Assembly (NCBI GenBank): GCA_012518745.1
Contig: JAAYRM010000055.1
Coordinates: 1 to 9,712, forward strand
Reading direction: 5' to 3'
Source of the DNA: Tissierellia bacterium
Lineage (GTDB): Bacteria > Bacillota > Clostridia > Tissierellales > Tepidimicrobiaceae
Length of the DNA stretch: 9,712 nucleotides
This document shows positions 1-7,027 of the stretch, piece by piece. Every line of letters begins with the position of its first letter. Position 1 is the first letter of the stretch. Made by a program: the position numbers and the translations under genes. A model generated the notes under the pieces. The model saw only the letters and a program-made list of their open reading frames with translations. It ran no database searches and had not been told where the DNA came from.

Positions 1-1
1 C

Positions 2-757
2 AGGGAGTATATAAGGGATTGCCTATTGGATGAACTGGATTACCTATCCTTCGCCTCGGTCGACTTCCGGGGGACTAAATTGGTGGTGGAGATCAAGGAG
101 CAGGATCTGCCACCCAAGAGCATCGATATGGATACGCCCTGTAATATCATAGCTACCAAGAAGGGAATCATCCTGAAGACCATAGCTAGGAACGGTAGAT
201 CCATGGTGCGAAAGGGAGATGTGGTGGAGAAGGGAGATATATTGATTACCGGCATCATAACCGACGAGGATCCGGATGTAGATGATATATTCGTCCATGC
301 CGATGGCGAGGTCCTAGCTAAAACCGTCTATACCCATAGCATGGAGGAGCCTATTATAAAGGTTATGGAGAGGGAGACGGGAGAAGTATATCAGAGCCAT
401 GAGTTGAAGTTTGGGACGAAGGGGATCAGATTCTCCACGGGAGAGATTCCATTCGAGGATTATGTCGAAGAGGTGAGGGAACTCAAGCCCTTCGGCAGGG
501 ATATAAGGCTACCTATAGGCATATTGGTACATGAATATAGGGAGGTAGAGGTTAGGGAAGAGGAACGGGATATAGATACCCTGAAGAGGTTAATCTATAT
601 GAAGGCCATAGAGGGAATAAATGAACAGCTGACCGAAAAGGTGGAGATAGAATCCAAGGATGTAAAATATACCGTCGATGGGGATATGCTTTCCGTCCAT
701 ATAGTGGTAGAGGCAGTAGAGGAGATCGGGGTGAAGCGACCCATCAACACGAATTGA
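2..757 (+). CDS. yqfD: Sporulation protein YqfD, 5'-truncated by the window edge
   Basis: The frame is open from base 2 and continues upstream, so this is the C-terminal part (about 251 residues) of a protein that is usually near 400 residues. The TTG at 26 is internal and not the real start. The visible part has a segment reading RKGDVVEKGDILITG followed by VHADGEVLAKT, which resembles the lipoyl/HlyD-like barrel-sandwich fold expected in YqfD. The membrane-spanning N-terminus of the family would lie outside the window. The C-terminus is acidic and charged, ending in an EAVEEIG-like segment typical of the family. In B. subtilis yqfD is a sporulation gene beside yqfC and upstream of phoH, and the same neighbour follows here after 13 nt. 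I know of no established molecular activity. The family call rests on recognised sequence style plus position, and a spore-forming host is an inference from it. Confidence 0.85.
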   Translation, partial: REYIRDCLLDELDYLSFASVDFRGTKLVVEIKEQDLPPKSIDMDTPCNIIATKKGIILKTIARNGRSMVRKGDVVEKGDILITGIITDEDPDVDDIFVHADGEVLAKTVYTHSMEEPIIKVMERETGEVYQSHELKFGTKGIRFSTGEIPFEDYVEEVRELKPFGRDIRLPIGILVHEYREVEVREEERDIDTLKRLIYMKAIEGINEQLTEKVEIESKDVKYTVDGDMLSVHIVVEAVEEIGVKRPINTN

Positions 758-763
758 GGGAGG
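758..763 (+). promoter_or_regulatory. Ribosome binding site deciding the TTG start of phoH
   Basis: GGGAGG lies 7 nt before the TTG at 771, directly after the yqfD stop. No ATG in this frame is near it, so TTG is the best start. Confidence 0.7.
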
Positions 764-770
764 TCAAATC

Positions 771-1739
771 TTGCAAGGGGAAAACTACGAGGGACAATTG
801 ATAATAGATGATATACAATCGATATCTACATTGTTTGGGAAGTTGGATGAAAACATCAAGATAATCGAGGATAGGTTGGATGTAAAGATAGTGATGAGGC
901 GGAATAGGGTGGCCATATCGGGAGATGAAATATCCGTTGCGGTGGCCCAGGAGGTTATAGAGAGGCTATTGAAGATAATAGAGAAGCAGAATAGGCTATC
1001 CAAGCAGGAACTGAACTATACCATAGAGTTGGTATTGGAGGGCAAGGGAGGAAGGATTGAAGAACTTCTAGACGATGTAATATGTATAACCTCCGAGGGA
1101 AAGAGCATCAAGCCCAAGACGCTGGGGCAGAAGAGGTATGTGGATAGCATAAGGAAGAATGAATTGGTATTTGGAATAGGGCCGGCAGGCACTGGGAAGA
1201 CCTATCTAGCCATGGCGATTGCGGTGAATGCCTTTAAAAACAAGGAGGTAAATAGGATAATCTTGACCAGGCCAGCGGTAGAGGCTGGTGAGAGCCTAGG
1301 CTTTCTACCTGGGGATTTGAAGGAGAAGGTGGATCCATATCTCAGGCCCATATACGATGCGCTATTTGATATATTGGGGGTTGATACCTATTTGAAGCTG
1401 ATGGAGAAGGGGCTTATCGAGGTGGCACCTCTCGCCTATATGAGGGGTAGGACATTGGATTCGGCCTATATAATTTTAGATGAGGCCCAGAATACAACCG
1501 ATGAGCAGATGAAGATGTTCCTCACCAGGATGGGCTTTGGCTCTAAGGTGATAATTACCGGGGATATCACCCAGGTCGATCTATCTAGGGGGCAGGCCTC
1601 CGGCTTGGTTACGGCATCCAAGGTCCTCTCCAAAGTGAAGGGGATAGGGGTCTGTAATCTGACCAAGCGGGATATAGTGAGGCACCCACTGATTCAGAGG
1701 ATAATAGCCGCTTATGAGGAGCATGAGAGCAGGGATTGA
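771..1739 (+). CDS. phoH: PhoH family ATPase (PhoH-like protein)
   Basis: This is a cytoplasmic P-loop ATPase of the PhoH family, 322 residues, the usual length. The Walker A motif GPAGTGKT is at residues 137-144, and a Walker B-type segment YIILDEAQNT is at 233-242. The conserved ILTRPAVEAGESLGFLPGD block is around 164-182, and ITGDITQVDL is near 262-271. The N-terminal ~100 residues form the small KH-like region common in the Firmicutes branch. The family is thought to act in RNA metabolism as an ATPase or helicase-like partner, and its frequent linkage with ybeY, which follows here, supports a ribosome or RNA quality role. The precise substrate is not established. The start is a TTG with a strong ribosome binding site 7 nt upstream. 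No phosphate-response element is visible despite the gene's name. Confidence 0.96.
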   Translation: MQGENYEGQLIIDDIQSISTLFGKLDENIKIIEDRLDVKIVMRRNRVAISGDEISVAVAQEVIERLLKIIEKQNRLSKQELNYTIELVLEGKGGRIEELLDDVICITSEGKSIKPKTLGQKRYVDSIRKNELVFGIGPAGTGKTYLAMAIAVNAFKNKEVNRIILTRPAVEAGESLGFLPGDLKEKVDPYLRPIYDALFDILGVDTYLKLMEKGLIEVAPLAYMRGRTLDSAYIILDEAQNTTDEQMKMFLTRMGFGSKVIITGDITQVDLSRGQASGLVTASKVLSKVKGIGVCNLTKRDIVRHPLIQRIIAAYEEHESRD

Positions 1740-1753
1740 AATTGATGACCCAT

Positions 1754-1759
1754 AGGGGG
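1754..1759 (+). promoter_or_regulatory. Ribosome binding site deciding the ATG start of ybeY
   Basis: AGGGGG is 7 nt before the ATG at 1767 but only 1 nt before the in-frame TTG at 1761, so ATG is preferred. ACCC at 1748-1751 could pair with GGGT at 1757-1760 in a small 4-bp hairpin; I give this little weight. Confidence 0.6.
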
Positions 1760-1766
1760 TTTGAAG

Positions 1767-2228
1767 ATGGATATATATATAGATGATAGGCAGGATGAGG
1801 TGAAATTGGATCAGAAGGTATATGAGGTCGTGGAGGAGGCTTTGAGGGAGACCCTATTATTGGAAGGGGAATCCCCATGCTATGAGATAAGCGTATCCTT
1901 CGTGGATAATGAGGAGATAAGGGAATTGAATAGGGATTATAGAGGGGTTGATAAGGAGACCGATGTCCTATCCTTCCCATTGCAGGAGGATTTTATGGTA
2001 TCTACCCCGCTATTGGGGTATATAGTGATATCGGCGGAGAAGGCATTGGAGCAATCCAACGAATATGGACACTCCTTTATAAGGGAGGTGGCCTATCTGG
2101 TGGTCCATAGCACCTTGCACCTATTGGGATATGACCATATGGGCGATGATGAGAAATTGGATATGAGGAATAGCGAGAAGGAGATAATGCGTAGGCTAAA
2201 CTTATTCAAGGATAGAAGGGAAGGCTGA
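1767..2228 (+). CDS. ybeY: Endoribonuclease / rRNA maturation factor YbeY
   Basis: This is a UPF0054 metalloprotein of about 153 residues that takes part in 16S rRNA 3'-end maturation and 70S ribosome quality control. The zinc-binding signature HSTLHLLGYDH is present, with its three histidines at residues 114, 118 and 124 counted from the ATG at 1767. The upstream family blocks LNRDYRGVDKETDVLSFP are also intact. One departure is visible: the motif normally read LLGDIVIS is here LLGYIVIS, so a usually conserved Asp is replaced by Tyr (codon TAT at about 2019-2021). The catalytic histidines are unaffected. It follows phoH by 27 nt and precedes the lipid kinase gene by 8 nt. The family is certain; whether the Asp change alters activity is not known. 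Confidence 0.96.
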   Translation: MDIYIDDRQDEVKLDQKVYEVVEEALRETLLLEGESPCYEISVSFVDNEEIRELNRDYRGVDKETDVLSFPLQEDFMVSTPLLGYIVISAEKALEQSNEYGHSFIREVAYLVVHSTLHLLGYDHMGDDEKLDMRNSEKEIMRRLNLFKDRREG

Positions 2229-2236
2229 AATACGGT

Positions 2237-2941
2237 ATGAAGAGTAGGAGTATCATAGAGAGCTTTAATTATGCGGTTTCCGGGATCATATATGCGTTGA
2301 AATCAGAGAGGAATATGCGGATACATCTTATCATGGCCGGCATAGCCATCCTCATGAGCCTGTTCTTCGACTTCTCCAAGGCGGAGTTCCTATTGCTATT
2401 CTTCGCCATAACCTTTGTACTGATGGCGGAGATGTTCAATTCTGCTATAGAGAAGACGGTGGATCTGGTGACTGATGAATTCAAGCCATTGGCACGATTG
2501 GCCAAGGATATAGCTGCAGGAGCCGTATTGATAGCCGCTGTGAACTCGTTGGTGGTGGGATACCTATTGTTCTTCAATAGGCTGAACCCATATACCAACT
2601 TGGTGCTATTCAGGATAAAGAACTCCCCGATTCACCTTACATTTGTGGCCTTGGCTCTGGTTATAATATTGACCATAGGATTGAAATCCAAGTTCTTCAA
2701 GGGTAGGGGGACCCATTTCCAAGGTGGGGCGGTGAGCGGGCATGCGGCCGTATCCTTCTGTGTGGCCACCATAATAGCCTTTATTGCCAATAATATGTTG
2801 GTGTCCACGCTTGCCTATTTCATAGCCTTTCTGGTGGGGGAGAGCAGGATTGAGGGAAGGATCCATACCATATATGAGGTATTATCGGGAGGAATATTGG
2901 GCATTTTAGTGGGTATATTGGTATTTCAAATAATTGGATAG
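2237..2941 (+). CDS. dgkA: Diacylglycerol/undecaprenol kinase (DgkA type) fused to a PAP2-type phosphatase domain
   Basis: This is an integral membrane protein of 234 residues in two parts. Residues 1-115 are a DgkA-type kinase, with the signature EMFNSAIEKTVD at 65-76, KDIAAGAVL near 90-98 and three hydrophobic segments (about 29-45, 50-65, 93-113). In Gram-positive bacteria this family usually phosphorylates undecaprenol. Residues 130-234 form a compact PAP2-like domain with SGHAAVSF at 167-174 and SRIEGRIHTIYEV at 203-215. Ser203, Arg204 and His210 keep the third phosphatase motif, while the usual Asp after the His is Glu214. Stand-alone DgkA is about 120 residues, so the fusion doubles its length. 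The protein may therefore combine lipid phosphorylation and dephosphorylation, an inference from the domains. The nearest purine-rich ribosome binding site is 12 nt before the ATG, so translation may be coupled to ybeY. Confidence 0.9.
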   Translation: MKSRSIIESFNYAVSGIIYALKSERNMRIHLIMAGIAILMSLFFDFSKAEFLLLFFAITFVLMAEMFNSAIEKTVDLVTDEFKPLARLAKDIAAGAVLIAAVNSLVVGYLLFFNRLNPYTNLVLFRIKNSPIHLTFVALALVIILTIGLKSKFFKGRGTHFQGGAVSGHAAVSFCVATIIAFIANNMLVSTLAYFIAFLVGESRIEGRIHTIYEVLSGGILGILVGILVFQIIG

Positions 2942-2942
2942 C

Positions 2943-2947
2943 GGGGG
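2943..2947 (+). promoter_or_regulatory. Ribosome binding site deciding the start of the DUF3048 lipoprotein
   Basis: GGGGG (continuing as GGGGATGGAG) abuts the ATG at 2948 but lies 6 nt before the ATG at 2954, so the second ATG is the more likely start. Confidence 0.55.
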
Positions 2948-2953
2948 ATGGAG

Positions 2954-3991
2954 ATGTCGATCAGGAGGATAGCATTTATTATAATTATCGTTTTGGCTTT
3001 GACGGTGATAGGTTGTACTAAGGATGATGCAAGGGATGTTGAGGATGAGATACTAAGGACTGCAACGGGGGAAGCGGAAGGGCAGGAGGATGAAGTGGCC
3101 TCTCCGATAAGCGGTATATATGCTTCAAGGGATAGGGTGGAGAGGAGGCCTATGGCCATCATGTTGGATAATCATCCGAAGGCCCGTTGGCAAGCGGGAT
3201 TATCCCAGGCCGAGGTGGTATATGAATACCTTGTGGAGGGTGGATATACTAGGTATATGGCGATATTCTTGATCAACGATCCGGAATCCATCGGACCCAT
3301 AAGATCGGCAAGGCCCTATTTCATAACCTCTGCATTGGAATATGATTCCATATATGTGAGGGTGGGCGGTAGTCCCCAGGCAAAGGATGATATGAGGGTT
3401 GTGGGCATGGACGATATAGATGGGATGGTCGTACCGAGCTCGGTACTGTGGAAGACCAACGAAACGGGCAAGGTTTCCCCGCATAATACCTATACCTCTA
3501 TGGAGGTGCTCAGAGCCTATCAGGCGGAGAAGGGCTATTCGGATAGGGGAGACTTTTCTGGGTTTAAATTCAACGAAGAAGATGAGGATTTGGATGGAAT
3601 GGTAGCTAAAAATGTTCTAATAGACTATAATAGGGACAATACCAGTCGATACATATACGATGAGGATGAGAGGGTATATAGCTATAGCAAGGATGGCGAG
3701 CCATATAGGGATGAATTGGATGATGCCCCGGTGAAGGTGAAGAATATAATAATCCAAGAGGCGGATATCAGGATGGTGGATGATGATGGTAGACTATTCA
3801 TCGATCTGATTGGGGAAGGCAAAGGCAAGTATATAACCAATGGGAAGTCCATGGATTTGAGTTGGATTAAGAAATCTAGGAGCAATAGAACCCACTATTA
3901 TGATGAGGATGGAAGGGAGATTGCGTTGAATCCAGGGATTACCTGGATTCAGGTGGTGAAGCCGGGCACCAATATAGATATAGGCGATTAG
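2954..3991 (+). CDS. yerB: DUF3048 (YerB-like) lipoprotein
   Basis: This is a predicted exported lipoprotein of 345 residues. It begins with a short basic stretch (SIRR), a hydrophobic core rich in Ile and Val, and a lipobox VIGC with the lipidated Cys at residue 21 counted from the ATG at 2954. An acidic linker runs to about residue 60. The DUF3048 N-terminal domain follows, with RRPMAIMLDNHPKARWQAGL and GPIRSARPYF, then GGSPQAKDDMR. The C-terminal DUF3048 part ends in the family-like DGREIALNPGITWIQVV. B. subtilis YerB is the named relative; I know of no firmly established biochemical function. Its place between the dgkA fusion and era is unusual compared with B. subtilis, where cdd occupies this position. 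Its stop overlaps the ribosome binding site of era, so it is part of the same tightly packed unit. An upstream ATG at 2948 would add two residues. Confidence 0.9.
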   Translation: MSIRRIAFIIIIVLALTVIGCTKDDARDVEDEILRTATGEAEGQEDEVASPISGIYASRDRVERRPMAIMLDNHPKARWQAGLSQAEVVYEYLVEGGYTRYMAIFLINDPESIGPIRSARPYFITSALEYDSIYVRVGGSPQAKDDMRVVGMDDIDGMVVPSSVLWKTNETGKVSPHNTYTSMEVLRAYQAEKGYSDRGDFSGFKFNEEDEDLDGMVAKNVLIDYNRDNTSRYIYDEDERVYSYSKDGEPYRDELDDAPVKVKNIIIQEADIRMVDDDGRLFIDLIGEGKGKYITNGKSMDLSWIKKSRSNRTHYYDEDGREIALNPGITWIQVVKPGTNIDIGD

Positions 3992-4001
3992 GAGGAGTTG
4001 C

Positions 4002-4886
4002 ATGTATAGATCGGGATTTGTAACGGTGGTTGGGAGGCCCAATGTGGGGAAATCCACATTGCTCAACCATATCATAGGGGAGAAGATATCCATAATATCG
4101 GATAAACCCCAGACTACGAGGAATAAGATCCAGCTGGTATATACCGAGGAGGATTGCCAGATAGTATTTCTGGATACCCCGGGGATTCAAATGCCCAAGA
4201 ACAAGCTGGGGGAGTATATGCTGAAGGTATCCAGGAGCACATTGGATGAGGTGGATATAATCACCTTTATGGTGGACGATAGCATGGATATAGGCAAGTT
4301 GGATAGCTTCATAATAGGGGAGCTGAGGGATTTCGAAACCCCTATCGTATTGCTTATAAACAAGGTGGATAGGTTGCAGGAAGAGCAGATAGATGGATTG
4401 ATCCATAAATACGAGGGGATGGATATGTTCGTAGATGTACTACCGATATCGGCCCTCGATGGATATAATATAGATAAATACCTGGATAGCCTGAAGAGGA
4501 TATTGCCCGAGGGACCTCAATACTTCCCCGAGGATATGATTACGGATCAGCCGGAGAGATTGATCATATCGGAGATAATAAGGGAGAAGGCATTGCAGAA
4601 TTTGGACGAGGAGATACCCCATGGCATCTTCGTAGAGGTGGAGAAGATCGAGGAGAGGAATGATAGGGATCTCCTAGATGTCCATGGAATCATATACTGT
4701 GAACAGAATTCCCATAAGGGGATGGTTATAGGAAAAGGGGGAAGGATGCTGGGGAGGATTGGGAAGGCGGCTAGGGAGGATATAGAGGCGTTGATGGGTA
4801 GCCAAGTGAACCTCCAGCTATGGGTGAAGGTGGATAGGAATTGGCGGGAGAAGGAATCGAGGATACGAAGGTTTGGCTATAGATAG
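4002..4886 (+). CDS. era: GTPase Era
   Basis: This is a ribosome-assembly GTPase of 294 residues that binds the 3' end of 16S rRNA and helps mature the 30S subunit. All GTPase motifs are present: G1 GRPNVGKST at 11-19, the switch I segment PQTTRN around 36-41, G3 DTPG at 58-61 followed by the Era-typical PKNKLGEYM, G4 NKVD at 120-123, and G5 SAL at 150-152. The C-terminal KH domain carries HKGMVIGKGGRML around 238-250 with the GKGG loop. Its ribosome binding site GGAGGAG (3991-3997) shares a base with the preceding stop codon and is 4 nt from the ATG. Placement with ybeY, another 16S maturation factor, and recO is conserved across Firmicutes. Nothing is missing or truncated. Confidence 0.98.
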   Translation: MYRSGFVTVVGRPNVGKSTLLNHIIGEKISIISDKPQTTRNKIQLVYTEEDCQIVFLDTPGIQMPKNKLGEYMLKVSRSTLDEVDIITFMVDDSMDIGKLDSFIIGELRDFETPIVLLINKVDRLQEEQIDGLIHKYEGMDMFVDVLPISALDGYNIDKYLDSLKRILPEGPQYFPEDMITDQPERLIISEIIREKALQNLDEEIPHGIFVEVEKIEERNDRDLLDVHGIIYCEQNSHKGMVIGKGGRMLGRIGKAAREDIEALMGSQVNLQLWVKVDRNWREKESRIRRFGYR

Positions 4887-4901
4887 GAATGGGGCAATTT
4901 T

Positions 4902-5660
4902 ATGGAGACTAGGGTAAGGGGAATAGTGACTAGGGAGATGCGATTTAAGGAGACCAGCAAGATATTGACCCTATATACTCAGGATTTGGGGAGGATCAGC
5001 GTTATGGCTAGGGGTGCCTATAATCCCAAGAGCGATCTCATAGCCAATACCCAGATATTTTCCCATAATGCATATAGGCTGCATAAGGGTAGGAGCTTTT
5101 ATTATATAAATCAAGCCGATGTGGTGGACTCCTTCTATTCCATAAGGGAAGATATGGATAGGATGCTCTACGGCTCCTATATGCTGGAATTAATAAATAT
5201 ATCCACCGTGGAGGAGGATAGAAATGAGAAATTATACTTCCTATTATTAAAGGGTCTAAGAGTTCTATCCGATGCCAAAGAGGATTTTTTAAAACTTATA
5301 ATATCCTATGAGTTGAAGTATATATCCTTTCTGGGATATAGGCCATCGTTGAATACCTGCATACTATGTAATGAGAGGAATCCGAAGATAATCGGATTTA
5401 GCATAGCTAGGGGTGGAGTGATATGCTCGGAATGTCGGGGGATGGAATCCCATTGTGAGTTTATGGATATAGGGTTATGGAAGGCCATGAATAGCCTACT
5501 ATATACCCCATTGGATGAGGTTTTCCCCATAGATATATCAGAGGATACCATGTTTAAATTGCATACTATTATGGTAAAATACATATTGGATAGGATAGAG
5601 AGAAAGCAGTTCAATTCTTTGAGTATATTGGATGCGATTAAAAGGAATGGAGGTATTTGA
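4902..5660 (+). CDS. recO: DNA repair protein RecO
   Basis: This is a recombination mediator of 252 residues that, with RecR, helps load RecA on SSB-coated single-stranded DNA and anneals complementary strands. The N-terminal OB-fold begins VRGIVTREMRFKETSKILTL and continues through DLGRISVMARGA. The central helical region follows, and a four-cysteine zinc site is visible (CILC at 153-156, CSEC at 175-178). The length is normal for the family. GGGG at 4891-4894 lies 7 nt before the ATG and serves as ribosome binding site. It directly follows era by 15 nt, the usual order, and its stop codon is immediately followed by the ATG of the next gene. This suggests translational coupling. Confidence 0.96.
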   Translation: METRVRGIVTREMRFKETSKILTLYTQDLGRISVMARGAYNPKSDLIANTQIFSHNAYRLHKGRSFYYINQADVVDSFYSIREDMDRMLYGSYMLELINISTVEEDRNEKLYFLLLKGLRVLSDAKEDFLKLIISYELKYISFLGYRPSLNTCILCNERNPKIIGFSIARGGVICSECRGMESHCEFMDIGLWKAMNSLLYTPLDEVFPIDISEDTMFKLHTIMVKYILDRIERKQFNSLSILDAIKRNGGI

Positions 5661-6053
5661 ATGGATATTTCATTGGAGAAGGTAGATAGGGTGGTCGAGA
5701 GGACCGGGGTCCTATTCGCCGAGGCCAAGGAGGCCCTTGAGAAAACCGATGGGGATGTGGTGGAAGCTATCATCTATATAGAGAAGAAGGCTAGCTCTCA
5801 ATCCAAGGATATCTCAGATAAGGGAGAGCGGATGGTCAATAAGGTGAAGGAGATAGTGAAGAAGGGCAATGTGACGAAGATCACCGTCAAGAAGGATGGG
5901 GAGGTCCTATTGAACATTCCGGTGACCGCAGCTGCAATAGGGACGATACTTGCGGCCCCCCTAGCGATATTGGGTCTAGGAAGTGCCCTGATATCCAAAT
6001 GTACCATCGAGGTATTGAAGGAAGATGGGGAGATTATAAATATAAATGGCTAG
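5661..6053 (+). CDS. DUF4342 protein with UBA-like N-terminus and one membrane segment
   Basis: This small protein of 130 residues has no established function known to me. Residues 1-42 resemble the UBA/TS-N three-helix fold found in EF-Ts and NAC-like proteins (VERTGVLFAEAKEALEKTDGDVVEAI). A charged linker follows. From about 58 to 120 lies the DUF4342 domain, with KKGNVTKITVKKDGE and NIPVTAAAIGTILAAPLA. Residues 86-112 are hydrophobic and could cross the membrane once. The start ATG touches the recO stop (TGAATG), and GGAGG at 5649-5653 is 7 nt upstream, so expression is likely coupled to recO. It is the last gene before the hairpin at 6056-6094. A membrane-anchored protein with a possible nascent-chain or translation-factor binding module is an inference from the fold resemblance only. 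Confidence 0.85.
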   Translation: MDISLEKVDRVVERTGVLFAEAKEALEKTDGDVVEAIIYIEKKASSQSKDISDKGERMVNKVKEIVKKGNVTKITVKKDGEVLLNIPVTAAAIGTILAAPLAILGLGSALISKCTIEVLKEDGEIINING

Positions 6054-6055
6054 GT

Positions 6056-6094
6056 ACCTTACATCCCTATAATGATTCTATAGGGATGTAAGGT
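6056..6094 (+). terminator. Perfect 16-bp inverted repeat between the DUF4342 gene and glyQ; candidate terminator or attenuator
   Basis: The arms ACCTTACATCCCTATA (6056-6071) and TATAGGGATGTAAGGT (6079-6094) are fully complementary and enclose a 7-nt loop, ATGATTC. The stem begins 3 nt after the DUF4342 stop. Only three T follow the stem, then GAAATTTATATTCGTTT, so the U-tract is weak and termination may be partial, or the hairpin may act as a processing or stability element. I see no T-box consensus and no clear promoter in 6095-6136. Confidence 0.55.
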
Positions 6095-6136
6095 TTGAAA
6101 TTTATATTCGTTTACTTCAGATGAGGAGGGAATACT

Positions 6137-7027
6137 ATGTATTTTCAGGATCTAATGCTGAAATTGCTTGGATTTTGGGGCGAAAGGGGATGTATAATCC
6201 TGGAGCCCTATGATATAGAGAAGGGTGCTGGAACCATGAGCCCCTATACATTTTTGAGGGCGTTGGGACCGGAGCCCTGGAAGGTCGTCTATGTTGAGCC
6301 TTCTAGGAGGCCAGCAGATGCTAGATATGGGAAGAACCCTCATAGGGTATATCAACATCACCAGCTACAGGTTATATTGAAACCCTCACCGGAGGATGTT
6401 CAGGATCTATACCTGGATAGTTTGAGGGCCATTGGGGTAGATCCCCTAAAGCATGATATAAGGTTTGTGGAGGATGATTGGGAGGCTCCGACTCTGGGCG
6501 CATGGGGTCTGGGCTGGGAGGTATGGCTGGATGGAATGGAGATCACCCAATTTACATATTTTCAACAGATGGGTGGTATCGATTGTGAATTGGAATCGGC
6601 AGAGCTCACCTACGGCTTGGAGAGGATAGCGATGTATCTCCAAGATGTGGACAACATCTTCGAGATAGAGTGGAATGAAAGCTTTACCTATGGGGATATA
6701 TTCGAGAGGGCGGAATACGAGCATTCGGTCTATAGCTTCGAACAGGCGGATATAGGGACCCTCCAGAGCCTATTCAATATGTATGAGGAAGAGGCGAGGA
6801 GGGGTATCGATGAGGGGCTAGTAGCTCCAAGTTATGACTATGTGCTGAAGTCCTCACATATATTCAATCTATTGGATGCTAGGGGAGCTATAAGCGTGAC
6901 TGAGAGGACCCATTATATCAAGAGGGTGAGGGATTTGGCTAGGTTGGTTGCCACTGCTTATATAGGACGGGGAGAAGGGTCGGAATTTCCTCTACCAAAG
7001 GGAGGGGTTGTTAAGGATGAGCAATAG
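6137..7027 (+). CDS. glyQ: Glycyl-tRNA synthetase alpha subunit
   Basis: This is the catalytic alpha subunit of the bacterial alpha2-beta2 glycyl-tRNA synthetase, which charges tRNA-Gly. It has 296 residues, the normal length. Family blocks are nearly complete: GCIILEPYDIEKGAGTM, then SRRPADARYGKNP with YQHHQLQVILKPSPED (motif 2 region, about 57-86), WEAPTLGAWGLGWEVWLDGM (115-134), QFTYFQQMGG, and motif 3 LTYGLERIAMYL (157-168). A strong ribosome binding site GGAGGG (6125-6130) sits 6 nt before the ATG. The 83-nt upstream gap holds the inverted repeat at 6056-6094 but is too short for a T-box, which often controls this operon in Firmicutes. The end of glyQ overlaps the start of glyS by 11 nt. 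Confidence 0.98.
   Translation: MYFQDLMLKLLGFWGERGCIILEPYDIEKGAGTMSPYTFLRALGPEPWKVVYVEPSRRPADARYGKNPHRVYQHHQLQVILKPSPEDVQDLYLDSLRAIGVDPLKHDIRFVEDDWEAPTLGAWGLGWEVWLDGMEITQFTYFQQMGGIDCELESAELTYGLERIAMYLQDVDNIFEIEWNESFTYGDIFERAEYEHSVYSFEQADIGTLQSLFNMYEEEARRGIDEGLVAPSYDYVLKSSHIFNLLDARGAISVTERTHYIKRVRDLARLVATAYIGRGEGSEFPLPKGGVVKDEQ
7001..7007 (+). promoter_or_regulatory. Ribosome binding site deciding the ATG start of glyS
   Basis: GGAGGGG inside the end of glyQ is 9 nt before the ATG at 7017 but directly abuts the in-frame TTG at 7008, so ATG is preferred. The resulting N-terminus, MSNRYLLEIGTEELP, also matches the family start better. Confidence 0.65.

Noticed and set aside
1609..1980. Long minus-strand open frame across the phoH/ybeY junction, and similar minus-strand frames elsewhere (for example 2606-2866, 3939-4406, 7179-7580, 8156-8563)
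   Set aside because: Each lies opposite a gene with clear family motifs, has no ribosome binding site and low-complexity composition. They are products of the purine-rich codon usage.
3420..3605. Plus-strand open frame of 61 codons inside the DUF3048 gene
   Set aside because: It overlaps a well-supported gene in another frame and shows no recognisable protein features.
6095..6123. Possible glyQ promoter with TTGAAA at 6095-6100
   Set aside because: The hexamer 17 nt downstream, CAGATG, is a poor -10, and other spacings are no better. The TATAAA sites near 6035-6046 are at wrong distances (14 or 20 nt) from TTGAAG at 6015.
7008..7016. TTG at 7008 as the glyS start
   Set aside because: The ribosome binding site ends at 7007, leaving no spacer. 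The ATG at 7017 has a 9-nt spacer and the better family N-terminus.
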